Source: Alphaproteobacteria bacterium (GTDB lineage Bacteria; Pseudomonadota; Alphaproteobacteria; Caulobacterales; Aquidulcibacteraceae). Taken from it: 64,000 bases of DNA. The DNA is taken from NCBI GenBank assembly GCA_016124655.1, contig WGNI01000002.1:1-64000 (forward strand), given 5' to 3'. The notes beneath the pieces were generated by a model. It made no database searches and had not been told where the DNA came from. It worked only from the letters and a program-made list of their open reading frames with translations. Shown here piece by piece: positions 15,749-25,523 of the stretch. The position numbers were made by a program, and so were the translations under genes. The stretch's first letter is position 1. The number at the start of each line of letters is the position of its first letter.

Positions 15749-17242
15749 ATGAGCGCGCGCCCTCCCGAAGACCTCTCCGCCGGCGGTTGCTCCAGCGGCG
15801 CAACCTTGCGCGACGCCGCGGCGGCTGCGGGCAAGACGGAGGTGCTTGAGCGCTATGCGCGCGACTATCCGAAGGGTCCGCACGATCAGCCGCAAAGCAT
15901 GTGCCCCGCGTTCGGTTCGCTGCGCGTGGGGCTGCGCATGCGGCGCACCGCGACGGTGCTGTCTGGCTCGGCGTGCTGCGTTTACGGACTGACGTTCACG
16001 TCGCACTTCTACGGGGCGCGACGCAGCGTTGGCTATGTGCCGTTCAATTCCGAGACGCTGGTCACGGGAAAGTTGTTTGAGGACATCCGCGATGCTGTCT
16101 TCAAACTTGCTGATCCGGAAAAGTACGACGCGATCGTGGTGACGAATTTGTGCGTGCCCACGGCGTCGGGCGTGCCGCTGCAGCTGTTGCCGAAAGAGAT
16201 CAATGGCGTGCGGATTGTCGGCATCGACGTGCCGGGCTTCGGCGTGCCGACGCATGCGGAGGCCAAGGACGTGCTGGCCGGCGCGATGCTGAAATATGCG
16301 CGCACGGAGGCCGAGCAGGGGCCAGTTGCGCGGCCGCGCGAAACCGCCAGCCTGCCGACGATCACGCTTCTTGGCGAAATGTTCCCTGCTGATCCGGTCG
16401 GCATCGGGCGGATGCTGGAGCCGATGGGACTTGCCGCGGGGCCGGTTGTGCCGACGCGGGAGTGGCGGGAATTGTACGCAGCGCTTGATTGCGCGGCGGT
16501 GGCGGCGATCCACCCGTTTTATGTGGCGTCACTGCGCGAGTTTGAGGCCGCAGGACGCGCGAGCGTCGGCTCGGCGCCGGTGGGTCGCGACGGCACGGCG
16601 GCGTGGCTGGAAGCGATTGGCGCTGCGTGCGGCATCGCGCGCAGCCGTATCGATGCGGCGAAGAACGCTGCTGTCGGCGCGGTGGCGGGAGCGCTGTCGC
16701 GCACGCCCATCAAGGGTCGCGTCACGGTTTCGGGCTATGAAGGTTCGGAATTGCTGGTCGCGCGGCTGTTGATCGAAAGCGGTGCTGAAGTGCCGTATGT
16801 CGGCACGGCGTGCCCGCGCACCCGCTGGTCCGATCCCGATCGCGAATGGCTTGAAGCGCATGGCGTGCGCGTGCAATTCCGGGCGTCGCTGGAGCAGGAT
16901 ATCGCGGCGGTCGACGAATATGCGCCAAACCTCGCGATCGGCACGACGCCGGTTGTGCAGCACGCCAAGGCGCGCGCCAGACCGGCGCTCTATTTCACCA
17001 ATCTGATTTCCGCGCGTCCCTTGATGGGACCCGCGGGCGCTGGATCGCTGGCGCAGGTGATCAATGCGGCGATCGCCGGGCAAGACCGTTTCGATCGCAT
17101 GAAAGCGTTCTTCGGCGACGCCGGCGAAGGCTATGCGAGCGGCGTGTGGGAGACTTTGCCGGAAGATCGGCCCGAATTCCGCGCGCGCTACGCCAAGCAG
17201 ATGCAAGCGATGCGTGCGCAAGAGGAGGCGGTCGGCACATGA
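15749..17242 (+). CDS. bchY: Chlorophyllide a reductase subunit Y
   Basis: NifD-like catalytic subunit of chlorophyllide a reductase, 497 residues. It forms the heterotetramer with BchZ that reduces the C7-C8 bond. Cluster-ligand cysteines are visible in QSMCPAFGS, SGSACCVYGL and TNLCVPTASG. It starts at ATG 15749, 5 bases after bchX. A gap of 123 bases, mostly made of a tandem duplication, separates it from bchZ, which is unusual for this otherwise tight operon. Confidence 0.96.
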   Translation: MSARPPEDLSAGGCSSGATLRDAAAAAGKTEVLERYARDYPKGPHDQPQSMCPAFGSLRVGLRMRRTATVLSGSACCVYGLTFTSHFYGARRSVGYVPFNSETLVTGKLFEDIRDAVFKLADPEKYDAIVVTNLCVPTASGVPLQLLPKEINGVRIVGIDVPGFGVPTHAEAKDVLAGAMLKYARTEAEQGPVARPRETASLPTITLLGEMFPADPVGIGRMLEPMGLAAGPVVPTREWRELYAALDCAAVAAIHPFYVASLREFEAAGRASVGSAPVGRDGTAAWLEAIGAACGIARSRIDAAKNAAVGAVAGALSRTPIKGRVTVSGYEGSELLVARLLIESGAEVPYVGTACPRTRWSDPDREWLEAHGVRVQFRASLEQDIAAVDEYAPNLAIGTTPVVQHAKARARPALYFTNLISARPLMGPAGAGSLAQVINAAIAGQDRFDRMKAFFGDAGEGYASGVWETLPEDRPEFRARYAKQMQAMRAQEEAVGT

Positions 17243-17289
17243 CGCGCGCCTCCATCCACTCCCGTCTTCGGTTGCGCGGTGCGGACGCA

Positions 17290-17391
17290 GGAGCGTGCGC
17301 ATGCTGATTCTCGATCACGATCGCGCATTTTCTTGTTTGCGCGATGCGAACGCGGGAGCGTGCGCATGCTGATTCTCGATCACGATCGCGC
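17290..17391. repeat. 37-bp direct duplication of the bchZ start region
   Basis: The same 37 bases occur at 17290-17326 and 17355-17391, a 65-base period. Each copy holds a ribosome-binding-like ggagcgtgcgc, an ATG and the first eight codons of bchZ (MLILDHDR). The sequence between them contains ttcttgtttgcgcg, a 14-base word also found in the repeat at the left end of the window (51-64). Confidence 0.9.
17301..17372 (+). CDS. Upstream ORF made by duplication of the bchZ 5' end
   Basis: The first copy of the duplicated start reads MLILDHDRA and then diverges ([10 protein letters not shown]), ending at a TGA at 17370-17372 after 23 codons. It therefore overlaps the true bchZ ATG at 17366 by 7 bases, in a different frame. 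Its initiation region is identical to that of bchZ, so it is likely translated. The peptide itself probably has no function; terminating ribosomes could feed or compete with bchZ initiation. Confidence 0.45.
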   Translation: MLILDHDRAFSCLRDANAGACAC

Positions 17392-18817
17392 GGGCGGATA
17401 CTGGGGTGCGGTGTACGCCTTCACGGCCATCAAGGGCCTGCAGGTGATCATCGACGGGCCGGTGGGATGCGAAAATCTGCCGGTGACGTCGGTGCTGCAC
17501 TACACCGATGCGCTGCCCCCGCATGAATTGCCGATCGTGGTCACGGGCTTGAGCGAAGAAGAACTCGGCAAGCTCGGCACGGAAGGCGCGATGAAGCGCG
17601 CCTGGAAGACGCTCGACCCGGAATTGCCGGCTGTCGTCGTCACCGGATCGATCGCGGAAATGATCGGCGGCGGCGTGACGCCGGAAGGCACCAATATTCA
17701 GCGCTTCCTGCCGCGTACCATCGATGAAGATCAATGGCAGAGCGCCGACCGTGCGCTGACCTGGCTGTGGACGCAGTTTGGCCCGAAGAAAATGCCGAAG
17801 CCGAAGCCGCGCAAAGAGGGTGAGCGGCCGAAGGTCAACATCATCGGGCCGATGTATGGCGTGTTCAACATGCCGTCGGACCTCGCGGAGATCCGGCGCC
17901 TGGTCGAAGCCATCGGCGCTGACGTGAACATGGTGTTCCCGCTCGGCAGCCACCTTGCGGACATTCGCAAACTCGCGGACGCAGACGTGAACGTCTGCAT
18001 GTATCGCGAGTTCGGCCGAAATCTGTGCGAGAAGCTGGAGCGGCCGTATCTGCAGGCGCCGATCGGCCTGGACTCGACGACAAAGTTCCTCACCGCCCTG
18101 GGCGAACTGACGGGGCTTGATCCCGCGCCGTTCATCGCCCGGGAAAAGCACACGACGATCAAGCCGATCTGGGATTTGTGGCGCTCGGTGACGCAGGATT
18201 TCTTCGGCACGGCGAGTTTCGCAATCGTCGCAACCGAAACCTATGCGCGCGGCATTCGCAATTATCTCGAAAACGATCTGGGCCTTCCCTGCGCTTTCAG
18301 TTTCGCGCGCACTGCCGGCGTCAAGCCGGACAACGAAGCGGTGCGCGCCGCGTTGAAGGACACGCCGCCGCTGGTGATGTTCGGCAGCGTCAATGAGCGC
18401 ATGTACATGGCCGAGCTGGGCTCGCGCGCCAGCTTCGTGCCGGCGTCATTCCCCGGCGCTGTGATCCGGCGCCACACCGGCACGCCGATGATGGGCTATT
18501 CCGGCGCGACGTATGTCGTGCAGGAAGTGTGCAATGCGCTGTTCGATGCGCTGTTTCATATCCTGCCGCTGGCTGCGCAAGTCGATCAGGTCGAAGCGAC
18601 GCCCGCGCGCGGCCATGTTGAGCTGGCGTGGGAAGATGAAGCGAAGGCTGAATTCGACGACATGGTCGAGCGTCAGCCGGTTCTGGTTCGCATTTCCGCC
18701 GCGAAACGGCTGCGTGACGCCGCCGAACGGGCCGCGCGCAGCGCCGGCGAAGATCGCGTGACGCGCGCGCGTTTGGCGAACGCGCACGCAGCCGTGTTTC
18801 AGGGGCGCGCCGCATGA
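17366..18817 (+). CDS. bchZ: Chlorophyllide a reductase subunit Z
   Basis: NifK-like subunit of chlorophyllide a reductase, 483 residues. It opens with [19 protein letters not shown] and [20 protein letters not shown], carrying the cysteine expected of the catalytic cluster region. The carboxyl part has [21 protein letters not shown], as in BchZ and the related DPOR subunit BchB. I chose ATG 17366 because the full conserved amino terminus follows it; the copy at 17301 runs into a stop. The stop is followed by a 142-base leader before pufB. Confidence 0.96.
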   Translation: MLILDHDRAGGYWGAVYAFTAIKGLQVIIDGPVGCENLPVTSVLHYTDALPPHELPIVVTGLSEEELGKLGTEGAMKRAWKTLDPELPAVVVTGSIAEMIGGGVTPEGTNIQRFLPRTIDEDQWQSADRALTWLWTQFGPKKMPKPKPRKEGERPKVNIIGPMYGVFNMPSDLAEIRRLVEAIGADVNMVFPLGSHLADIRKLADADVNVCMYREFGRNLCEKLERPYLQAPIGLDSTTKFLTALGELTGLDPAPFIAREKHTTIKPIWDLWRSVTQDFFGTASFAIVATETYARGIRNYLENDLGLPCAFSFARTAGVKPDNEAVRAALKDTPPLVMFGSVNERMYMAELGSRASFVPASFPGAVIRRHTGTPMMGYSGATYVVQEVCNALFDALFHILPLAAQVDQVEATPARGHVELAWEDEAKAEFDDMVERQPVLVRISAAKRLRDAAERAARSAGEDRVTRARLANAHAAVFQGRAA

Positions 18818-18871
18818 GCGTCGCGCGCACCCTTCTCGAGCTTGGACTTGGGCCGCCGCGCCAAGTCACTC

Positions 18872-18922
18872 GTCCATCATGCCAGCACGATGGACTGAAA
18901 CGGACCGACTCTCCGCGGTCCG
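18872..18922 (+). promoter_or_regulatory. Stem-loops in the pufB leader
   Basis: Two hairpins lie between bchZ and pufB. One pairs GTCCATC (18872-18878) with GATGGAC (18889-18895). The other pairs CGGACCG (18901-18907) with CGGTCCG (18916-18922). No pufQ-like gene is present in the gap. In Rhodobacter, secondary structure around pufBA controls mRNA stability; the same role here is inference. The strong ribosome-binding site ggaggaca precedes the pufB ATG. Confidence 0.5.
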
Positions 18923-18959
18923 GCGGCATGTCCGGCATTAGGAGAAACCGGAGGACAAT

Positions 18960-19187
18960 ATGGAAAGAGACGCCCGAACAGGGTCATTATCGGGTCTGAC
19001 GGAAGCGGAAGCGAAAGAATTCCATGGCGTGTTCATGGGGTCGTTCATTCTGTTCACCGTCATCGCCATCGTCGCTCACATCCTGGTTTGGATGTGGCGT
19101 CCTTGGCTGCCAGGCCCCGGCGGTTACGCCGAATTGCAAGACGGCATCCAAACGGCCAGCCTCATGGCTTCGGCCTTCTTCGGATAG
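18960..19187 (+). CDS. pufB: Light-harvesting 1 beta subunit PufB
   Basis: Beta polypeptide of the core antenna, 75 residues. The family pattern is clear: [16 protein letters not shown], one transmembrane helix at about residues 27-46, the bacteriochlorophyll-ligating His40 ([13 protein letters not shown]) and the aromatic end WRPWLPG. It extends about 20 residues beyond WRPWLPG, longer than most beta subunits, which end soon after. It starts at ATG 18960 behind ggagga. pufA follows after 13 bases. Confidence 0.96.
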   Translation: MERDARTGSLSGLTEAEAKEFHGVFMGSFILFTVIAIVAHILVWMWRPWLPGPGGYAELQDGIQTASLMASAFFG

Positions 19188-19200
19188 GGGAGGTTGAATC

Positions 19201-19395
19201 ATGTGGCGACTTTGGCTGCTTTTTGATCCGCGGCGCGTTCTGATCGGGTTGTTTATCTTCCTGTTCACGCTCGCCCTGCTGATCCATTTCATTTTGCTCA
19301 GCACAGACCGGTTCAACTGGATCGAAGGACCTGGCGCGAATGCGTCCGCTGCTTCAATTCAGATGACGGTCACGCCGCCGAGCGCGCTGGGTTAA
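19201..19395 (+). CDS. pufA: Light-harvesting 1 alpha subunit PufA
   Basis: Alpha polypeptide of LH1, 64 residues. Typical amino terminus [16 protein letters not shown], one transmembrane helix at about residues 12-34, and the bacteriochlorophyll ligand His29 ([10 protein letters not shown]). After RFNWIEG comes a short Ala/Ser/Pro-rich tail. It starts at ATG 19201, preceded by ggggagg. PufA and PufB assemble the ring around the reaction centre. No LH2 genes (pucBA) are seen in this window. Confidence 0.96.
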   Translation: MWRLWLLFDPRRVLIGLFIFLFTLALLIHFILLSTDRFNWIEGPGANASAASIQMTVTPPSALG

Positions 19396-19533
19396 CCAGC
19401 GCGGTCGAAAGCGAAATGCTGGCAAACCGTGTGGTGGGCGTAGTCGATCCGGAACGGCTGCGTCTGCCGCACACCCCTTACAATAACGAACGGCGACGCA
19501 GGCGCCGCCGATGCATCAGCGGAGGACGAGGCG
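19396..19533 (+). other. pufA-pufL intercistronic region
   Basis: 138 bases with no convincing gene. A loose hairpin can pair gtgtgg with ccgcac across the middle, and a short reading frame from 19417 has no resemblance to known proteins. In other phototrophs this interval carries RNA structure that stabilises the upstream pufBA segment so that antenna is made in excess. A good ribosome-binding site, gcggaggacgagg, precedes pufL. Confidence 0.4.
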
Positions 19534-20379
19534 ATGGCCCTCCTGAGCTTTGAGAGGAAGTACCGCGTTCGCGGCGGCACGCTGATCGGCGGCGATCTGT
19601 TCGACTTTTGGGTCGGGCCTTTCTATGTCGGCTTCTTCGGCGTCACCACGATCTTCTTCGCGGCGTTGGGCACGGCGCTTATCGTGTACAGCGCAGCGAT
19701 CGGTCCGACATGGAATATCTGGCTGATCAGCGTAAACCCGCCCGCAGCGGAATACGGGCTCGGTCTTGCGCCGCTCAAACAGGGCGGTCTTTGGCAGATC
19801 GTGACGTTATGCGCGATCGGCGCATTCTGCTCATGGGCGCTGCGCGAGGTTGAGATCGCACGGAAGCTCGGCATCGGCCTGCATGTGCCGGTGGCGTTCT
19901 GCTTCGCGATCCTGGCCTATGTGACGCTGGTCGTGTTCCGTCCGATTGCGCTGGGCGCATGGGCGAACGGATTTCCATACGGCATCTTCAGCCATTTGGA
20001 CTGGGTGTCGAACACCGGCTACCAGTATCTGAATTTCCACTACAATCCCGCGCACATGATCGCGATCACGTTCTTCTTCACGACGTGTTTCGCGCTGGCG
20101 CTGCACGGATCGCTCATCCTGTCGGCGACGAACCCAGGCAAGGGCGAGAATGTGAAGTCGCCAGAGTACGAAGACACGTTCTTCCGCGATGTGCTCGGCT
20201 ATTCCATCGGAACGCTCGGCATTCACAGGCTGGGTCTGTTCCTTGCGCTCGCGGCGGTGTTCTTCAGCTGCGTGTGCATGATCATCAGCGGCCCGGTGTG
20301 GGCGCTTGGATGGCCGGAATGGTGGAATTGGTGGCTTAATCTTCCGATTTGGGAAGCCGCGTCAGGAGGCGCGTCATGA
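19534..20379 (+). CDS. pufL: Photosynthetic reaction centre L subunit
   Basis: L subunit of the type II reaction centre, 281 residues and five transmembrane helices. It opens with [31 protein letters not shown]. Histidines for the special pair, accessory bacteriochlorophyll and non-haem iron lie in the segments [19 protein letters not shown] and [16 protein letters not shown]. Starts at ATG 19534; its stop overlaps the pufM ATG by 4 bases. Confidence 0.97.
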   Translation: MALLSFERKYRVRGGTLIGGDLFDFWVGPFYVGFFGVTTIFFAALGTALIVYSAAIGPTWNIWLISVNPPAAEYGLGLAPLKQGGLWQIVTLCAIGAFCSWALREVEIARKLGIGLHVPVAFCFAILAYVTLVVFRPIALGAWANGFPYGIFSHLDWVSNTGYQYLNFHYNPAHMIAITFFFTTCFALALHGSLILSATNPGKGENVKSPEYEDTFFRDVLGYSIGTLGIHRLGLFLALAAVFFSCVCMIISGPVWALGWPEWWNWWLNLPIWEAASGGAS

Positions 20380-21539
20380 CCGCCTATCAGAATCTTTTCA
20401 CCCGCGTGCAAGTGCGTGGGCCGATCGAGGCGGGCGTGGCGTTGCCGATTGGCGATCAGCCGCGCACGCGCGGGGCGGGGTATAACCGCCTCCTCGGCTG
20501 GATCGGCAATGCACAGCTTGGACCCATCTATCTGGGATGGACCGGCGTTGCGTCGCTGTTCTTCGGCTTCATCGCGATCGAGATCATCGGGCTCAATATG
20601 TGGGCCTCGGTGGGATGGGATCCGATCGAGTTCATCCGCCGATTGCCGTGGCTTGCGCTTGAGCCGCCGCCGCCGGAGCAGGGCCTCAACATCATGCCGC
20701 CGCTTGCTCAGGGCGGCTGGTGGCTGATGGCCGGCTTCTTCCTCACGACGTCGATCCTGTTGTGGTGGGTGCGTACGTACAATCGCGCGCGCGCGCTTGG
20801 TCTCGGCACACATGTGGCGTGGGCATTCGCTTCCGCCATCTGGCTCTATCTGGTTCTGGGCTTCATCCGCCCGGTGCTGATGGGCTCGTGGAGCGAGGCG
20901 GTGCCGTTCGGCATTTTCCCCCACCTTGATTGGACGGGCGCGTTTTCGATCACGTACGGAAACCTGTTCTACAATCCGTTCCACGCACTCTCGATCGCGT
21001 TCCTTTATGGTTCAGCGCTGTTGTTCGCCATGCATGGCGCCACGATCCTTGCGGTCAGCCGCTATGGCGGCGAGCGCGAGATCGAACAGATCACCGATCG
21101 CGGAACGGCGTCCGAACGCGCGGCGCTGTTCTGGCGCTGGACGATGGGCTTCAACGCTTCGATGGAATCCATCCATCGCTGGGCGTGGTGGTTTGCGGTG
21201 TTGTGCACGCTGACGGGCGGCATCGGCATCCTGTTGTCGGGCACGGCGGTCAACAATTGGTACCTGTGGGCGATGGAGCATCATTTCGCGCCAGGCTATG
21301 AAGTGAGCGCCGGCTATGTCGGTCCGCCGCCGCCGATCCCAGAGGCGATGCTCACGCCGCCGGCTGCGCCTGCGCCCGTCGACGCGCCGGCCGCACTGGT
21401 TCCTGCGCCGGCAGACGGCGCAGCGATCCCGACGCCGGACGCCGCACTCCCCGAAGGCAATGTTCCCGCTGAAGGCACGGTTCCGACCACGCCGCCGGCG
21501 GAGCGTCCAGCGCCTTCAGATCAGGCGCCGCGTCCCTAG
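20376..21539 (+). CDS. pufM: Photosynthetic reaction centre M subunit with a Pro/Ala-rich carboxyl extension
   Basis: M subunit of the type II reaction centre, 387 residues. The first ~315 residues match Puf[90 protein letters not shown] and [15 protein letters not shown]. From about residue 316 a 72-residue low-complexity tail rich in Pro and Ala follows, starting at [11 protein letters not shown]. The family is usually 305-330 residues without such a tail. No pufC follows. I chose ATG 20376, overlapping the pufL stop. Confidence 0.97.
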   Translation: MTAYQNLFTRVQVRGPIEAGVALPIGDQPRTRGAGYNRLLGWIGNAQLGPIYLGWTGVASLFFGFIAIEIIGLNMWASVGWDPIEFIRRLPWLALEPPPPEQGLNIMPPLAQGGWWLMAGFFLTTSILLWWVRTYNRARALGLGTHVAWAFASAIWLYLVLGFIRPVLMGSWSEAVPFGIFPHLDWTGAFSITYGNLFYNPFHALSIAFLYGSALLFAMHGATILAVSRYGGEREIEQITDRGTASERAALFWRWTMGFNASMESIHRWAWWFAVLCTLTGGIGILLSGTAVNNWYLWAMEHHFAPGYEVSAGYVGPPPPIPEAMLTPPAAPAPVDAPAALVPAPADGAAIPTPDAALPEGNVPAEGTVPTTPPAERPAPSDQAPRP

Positions 21540-21565
21540 CGGAGAGCCTTTGCGACAAAGACTTG

Positions 21566-21600
21566 CGCGGCCGGACTCGCCTCCGGCCGCGTATTCTTTT
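21566..21600. terminator. Rho-independent terminator after pufM
   Basis: Perfect 10-bp stem, cgcggccgga (21566-21575) with tccggccgcg (21582-21591), a 6-base loop and the T-rich run tattctttt. It is 26 bases after the pufM stop and marks the end of the rightward bchCXYZ-puf unit. It also separates that unit from the converging leftward superoperon ending at idi. The remaining bases to 21794 show nothing recognisable. Confidence 0.85.
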
Positions 21601-21794
21601 GTGTGCTGCGCCTGCAGCGGTTTCGATCGGCAGGGACATGTCGCGCTTCTCGCTGCCGTGCTTTTTGATTGCAGCGCGCGCGCGATGGGCGTGGTGGAGT
21701 GCATTTCTGTTCGTCGGCCGTGGCGCGCGATCGCGTGTGCAGGCGAAGCCACAGCGCGCCGCCGCGCTACGCTCCTTTGCTGCGCAATCCTGGC

Positions 21795-22334
21795 TTAAAG
21801 GCCCAGCTCTTCCCAGCGGTCGAGATAGATTCTGAACCAGGGCGCGTAGGCGAGTGGATGCGCGCGCGCGTCGCGCCGCACATCCTCGATCGCAGCCCAG
21901 CGCGTTTCAGACACTTCGTGCGGATCCGGCGCCACGCGCAGCGCGCTTGCGCGCGCATCCGCGCGGAACACATGCACGCGCTCGCACTCGACGAGGCCGT
22001 CGGTTACGTCGGCGCGATAGTCGATCACGCCGCACGGCGTCAGCGGCAGATCAAGGCCCATCTCTTCGCGCAAGCGGCGCCGTGCGCCGGCCTGAACAGA
22101 CTCGCCCCAATCGGGATGCGAGCAGCACGTGTTCGCCCACAGTCCGCCGCAATGATATTTGCTGGCGGCGCGGCGCTGCAGCAGCAGCGCATCGCCGTCC
22201 ATGACAAACACCGAGATCGCCAGATGCCGCGCGCCCGCGCGGTGGGCGGCCATCTTCTCCATACGATAGAGCGATCCGTCCGCCGCGATGGCGGGGATGT
22301 AGGTTTCCCGTGCGGCGGCGGCGCGTGCGTCCAT
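21795..22334 (-). CDS. idi: Isopentenyl-diphosphate delta-isomerase type 1
   Basis: Nudix-fold isomerase of 179 residues converting IPP to DMAPP, supplying the prenyl chains for carotenoid and bacteriochlorophyll. The active-site cysteine lies in GGLWANTCCSHPDWGES, the metal ligands in ARRRLREEMGLDL, and the catalytic glutamate probably in DGLVECERVHVF. I chose ATG 22334 because it overlaps the hemA stop (TGATG) and gives the family's usual amino terminus; an ATG 11 codons upstream is inside hemA. Last gene of the leftward superoperon. Confidence 0.95.
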   Translation of the reverse strand: MDARAAAARETYIPAIAADGSLYRMEKMAAHRAGARHLAISVFVMDGDALLLQRRAASKYHCGGLWANTCCSHPDWGESVQAGARRRLREEMGLDLPLTPCGVIDYRADVTDGLVECERVHVFRADARASALRVAPDPHEVSETRWAAIEDVRRDARAHPLAYAPWFRIYLDRWEELGL

Positions 22335-23554
22335 CACGCGGCGGCGGGCACGCGGCTGAGCGCGCATTGCGACCAGAGCTCGGACAGCGCATTCACAAGC
22401 CGATCGATGTCTTCATCGGAATGGACCGGCGAGGGCGTGATGCGCAGGCGCTCCGTGCCGCGCGGGACGGTAGGATAATTGATCGGCTGGATATAGATGC
22501 CGTAATTGTCCAACAGCCAGTCGCTGATCTGTTTGCACTTCACCGGATCCTTCACCATCACCGGAATGATGTGGCTGGGATTGGGCATGCAGGGAATGCC
22601 CAGCGCCTCCAATCTACGGCGCACCTTGGCGACGCGCTCCTGGTGTCGGGCGCGCTCCACCTGACTTTGCTTCAAGTGCTGGATGCTCGCGCGGGCGCCG
22701 GCGGCGAGCGCGGGCGGCAGCGCGGTGGTGAAGATGAAGCCGGAGGCGTAGGAGCGCACGAAGTCGCACATCGCGGCGGAGCCGGCGATGTAGCCGCCGA
22801 ACACGCCGAACGCCTTGCCCAGCGTTCCTTCGATGACGGTGAGGCGATGCATCAGGCCTTCGCGCTCGGCGACGCCGCCGCCGCGCGGGCCGTAGAGGCC
22901 GACGGCGTGGACTTCGTCGAGATAGGTCATGGCGTTGTGCTTGTCGGCGACGTCGCACACATCGCTGATCGGGGAGATGTCGCCGTCCATGGAATAGACG
23001 GATTCAAACGCCACCAGCTTCGGCCGGGCGGGATCGATCGCCGCCATCTTGCGGTCAAGGTCTTCCACGTCGTTGTGCTTCCAGAGCACGCATTCGGCGC
23101 GGCTGTGGCGGATGCCTTCGATCATCGAGGCGTGATTGCCGGCGTCGGAAAACACCACGCAGTCCGGCAGACGCGCGGCCAGCGTCGAGAGCGTCGCCCA
23201 GTTGGAGACATAGCCAGAGGTGAAGAGCAGCGCGGATTCTTTTTGGTGCAGGTCCGCGAGCTCCTGTTCCAAGAGCACGTGATAATGATTGGTGCCGGAG
23301 ATGTTGCGGGTGCCGCCCGCGCCGGCGCCGCAGCGCTCCATGGCTTCGCGCATGGCTTCCAGCACCTTGGGATGCTGACCCATGCCCAGATAGTCGTTCG
23401 AGCACCAGACGGTGACGTCAGATACCGCACCGTCCACATGGCGCGCGGCGCGCGGGAATGCGCCTTTCTTGCGTTCGAGGTCGGCGAAGACGCGATAGCG
23501 TCCTTCTTCGTGCAACGCCGCGATCTGTGCTTTGAAGTGCGCTTCGTAGTCCAT
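22334..23554 (-). CDS. hemA: 5-aminolevulinate synthase HemA
   Basis: PLP-dependent ALA synthase of 406 residues, condensing glycine and succinyl-CoA, the first step of the alphaproteobacterial tetrapyrrole pathway. Motifs: [64 protein letters not shown], and the PLP lysine in [17 protein letters not shown]. Its position next to acsF and puhE ties precursor supply to pigment demand. A second copy elsewhere in the genome is possible but cannot be seen here. Confidence 0.96.
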   Translation of the reverse strand: MDYEAHFKAQIAALHEEGRYRVFADLERKKGAFPRAARHVDGAVSDVTVWCSNDYLGMGQHPKVLEAMREAMERCGAGAGGTRNISGTNHYHVLLEQELADLHQKESALLFTSGYVSNWATLSTLAARLPDCVVFSDAGNHASMIEGIRHSRAECVLWKHNDVEDLDRKMAAIDPARPKLVAFESVYSMDGDISPISDVCDVADKHNAMTYLDEVHAVGLYGPRGGGVAEREGLMHRLTVIEGTLGKAFGVFGGYIAGSAAMCDFVRSYASGFIFTTALPPALAAGARASIQHLKQSQVERARHQERVAKVRRRLEALGIPCMPNPSHIIPVMVKDPVKCKQISDWLLDNYGIYIQPINYPTVPRGTERLRITPSPVHSDEDIDRLVNALSELWSQCALSRVPAAA

Positions 23555-23569
23555 GGTCAGTCTCGCTGT

Positions 23570-24457
23570 TCAAGCGTGGGGAGATGGGGCACGCGGCGTG
23601 CGCGTGCGGGGCGGAAAGGATTTTGCGGCTACCGATTTTTCGGCAAACGATTTTGCGGCTCTGGGCGCTGCCCATCCCCACAGCAGTGTGGTCGGCGGCG
23701 GCAGAAAAAGGAAGGCGTGTTCGACGAGCGCTAGCGTCAGCAGCGCCAGCATCAGCGCGTGTCCGGCTTGTTCAAAAAGGGTGGCTTCCGCGGCGAAGGC
23801 GGCGCCTGCGATGACGAATGCCGCGAAGGCGCCGCCAATCATGGAGAATGGAAACAGCGCGTTCATCGGCCGCCGGCGGAAATAGGAGCGCAGGTGCGCC
23901 AGGTGAACCGGCAACAATTCCTCACCCAAGTGACGCGCGCCGAGGAAGAGGTTGAATTTCGCGCTCAATCGCATCGCCCAAAGGAGCGCGAAGGTGTGCG
24001 CGGCAAACATGTTGGGCTGGCCCCATGTTGCGGCGTAAAGCGCGGCCACGGTCGCTGCGAGCGCGATCTCGTGATGGATCAGCGTCGCCGCCGCGAGTTT
24101 GAATCTGCGCCAGCCGCGCGCGTCTGGCGGGCAGTTTGTGGTGCGCGGCCCGGCGATGAAGCCCATGAGAAAGCTCATCTCATGCCAGCCCCACAGCACG
24201 ATGGCGCAGCTGAAAGCGAGGAAAGCGCTGAGGGGCGTGGCGTCCGCGGCGCTCTGCGCCACGCCGACGATCGCCGCAACGGCGGCAAGCGTCGCTGCGC
24301 CGAAACTCCAGACGAACGTCGCGCGCGGCAGGCGGTCGAGCCACAGGATCAGCCCCGTGGCGAACCACCAGACAAACGCAGCGTAGAGCGCCGGCGTCAG
24401 GAGATCGGGGAGGCTCAAGCGGTCGCGATCCTCACCAAACCGGCGCCAGACGGACAT
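23570..24457 (-). CDS. puhE: Photosynthetic complex assembly protein PuhE
   Basis: Integral membrane protein of 295 residues with about seven hydrophobic helices, of the DUF3623 family found only in phototroph clusters. Family segments: [43 protein letters not shown] and [21 protein letters not shown]. In Rhodobacter, loss of PuhE alters complex assembly and pigment levels; its mechanism is not established. I chose ATG 24457 ([13 protein letters not shown]), overlapping the acsF stop; the longer frame runs into acsF. The last 20 or so residues are a repetitive Ala/Lys/Ser tail. Confidence 0.92.
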   Translation of the reverse strand: MSVWRRFGEDRDRLSLPDLLTPALYAAFVWWFATGLILWLDRLPRATFVWSFGAATLAAVAAIVGVAQSAADATPLSAFLAFSCAIVLWGWHEMSFLMGFIAGPRTTNCPPDARGWRRFKLAAATLIHHEIALAATVAALYAATWGQPNMFAAHTFALLWAMRLSAKFNLFLGARHLGEELLPVHLAHLRSYFRRRPMNALFPFSMIGGAFAAFVIAGAAFAAEATLFEQAGHALMLALLTLALVEHAFLFLPPPTTLLWGWAAPRAAKSFAEKSVAAKSFPPRTRTPRAPSPHA

Positions 24458-25523
24458 CCGCCGGCGGCGCGTGCTCAATCGCCGGCATCGCGAACATGCG
24501 GATGAGCGCTGTCGCAACGCCCAATATATGGGGCGCCTTGCGCAGCGTCTTGAAGGGGCCGCCGCGCGTTTCGATGTCGCCCATGGCGTCGGCATGACGG
24601 CGCACCGTCTCCATCGCGGCGCGGAATTTCGGATTGTCGATGTCGAGCGTGAAGGGGAAGACCTGCTTGGTGATTTCCGAGCAGATGCGGAACACGCGGT
24701 AATCGTAATCCGTCGGATCAAGGCCGAGCGCGGCATGGAACGCCGGTCGATTGTGATCGCGCACATACATCGTTGCGTAGACCGAGATCAGGAAGAAGCG
24801 GATCCAGAAGCGGTTGCCGCCGCGCAGCAATTCCGGATGCGCGCGCATCAGCAGCGCAAACGCTTCGCCGTGGCGGAATTCATCCGCGCACCAGCGCTCG
24901 AACCAATTGAAAATGGGGTGGAAGCGGCGCTCGGGATGGCGCTCCAGCTCGCGGTAAATCGTGATGTAGCGCGCATAGCCGATCTTCTCGGACAGGTAAG
25001 TCGCGTAGAAAATATATTTTGGCTTGAAGAACGTATATTTCTTGGCCTTCGTCAGGAAGCCCAGATCCACGCCGACGCCGAAATCCTTCAGGGATTCGTT
25101 GATGAAGCCGGCATGGCGGGATTCATCGCGGCTCATGAAGCGGAACAGCGCCTTGATGTCGGGGTTCTTCACGCGCTTGGCGATTTCAGCATAGAGCACG
25201 CAGCCGGAAAATTCCGCGGTCAGCGAGCTCACCAGGAAATCCACGAACTCGCGCTGCAGGTCCGGCGGCAGATCGTCAAGCGCTACGGCGAACGGTTCGG
25301 CGCGCTTGAAGTGCGTCTTGTTGGGATCGGACGCCAGTTCGGCGATCAGCGCATCCCACTCGCGGCGAATGCCAGAGACGTCGATGCGGTCCATCGCGTC
25401 GAAATCGGTGGTGTAGAAGCGCGGGCTCAAGACGGTGTCGGTCTGGGCCAGGCGCGTGGTGTCGTTCACAGCGTTTTCGTTCGCGGCAAACGCCAAAGGG
25501 GTTTCGAGTTCGGCGACGCTCAT
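24432..25523 (-). CDS. acsF: Aerobic Mg-protoporphyrin IX monomethyl ester cyclase AcsF
   Basis: Diiron oxygenase of 363 residues forming the isocyclic ring E of bacteriochlorophyll with O2. The ferritin-like metal motifs are visible: [25 protein letters not shown] and [13 protein letters not shown]. It starts at ATG 25523 behind gaggag. The anaerobic counterpart bchE is not in this window, which implies that pigment synthesis needs oxygen unless bchE lies elsewhere. Overlaps the upstream 97-residue ORF by 4 bases and puhE by 26. Confidence 0.96.
   Translation of the reverse strand: MSVAELETPLAFAANENAVNDTTRLAQTDTVLSPRFYTTDFDAMDRIDVSGIRREWDALIAELASDPNKTHFKRAEPFAVALDDLPPDLQREFVDFLVSSLTAEFSGCVLYAEIAKRVKNPDIKALFRFMSRDESRHAGFINESLKDFGVGVDLGFLTKAKKYTFFKPKYIFYATYLSEKIGYARYITIYRELERHPERRFHPIFNWFERWCADEFRHGEAFALLMRAHPELLRGGNRFWIRFFLISVYATMYVRDHNRPAFHAALGLDPTDYDYRVFRICSEITKQVFPFTLDIDNPKFRAAMETVRRHADAMGDIETRGGPFKTLRKAPHILGVATALIRMFAMPAIEHAPPADVRLAPVW

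Noticed and set aside
18930-18957. PpsR operator directly before pufB
   Set aside because: TGT and ACA flank about 22 bases; the spacing is wrong.
18814-18999. Possible pufQ-like ORF between bchZ and pufB
   Set aside because: It overlaps the bchZ stop by ATGA, but it has no hydrophobic span, does not resemble PufQ, and runs 40 bases into pufB.
19417-19533. Short ORF starting MLANRVVGV between pufA and pufL
   Set aside because: Arg-rich in its second half, no ribosome site or family match, and it runs into pufL.
23570-24766. Longer puhE start
   Set aside because: Sequence upstream of 24457 is acsF read in another frame.
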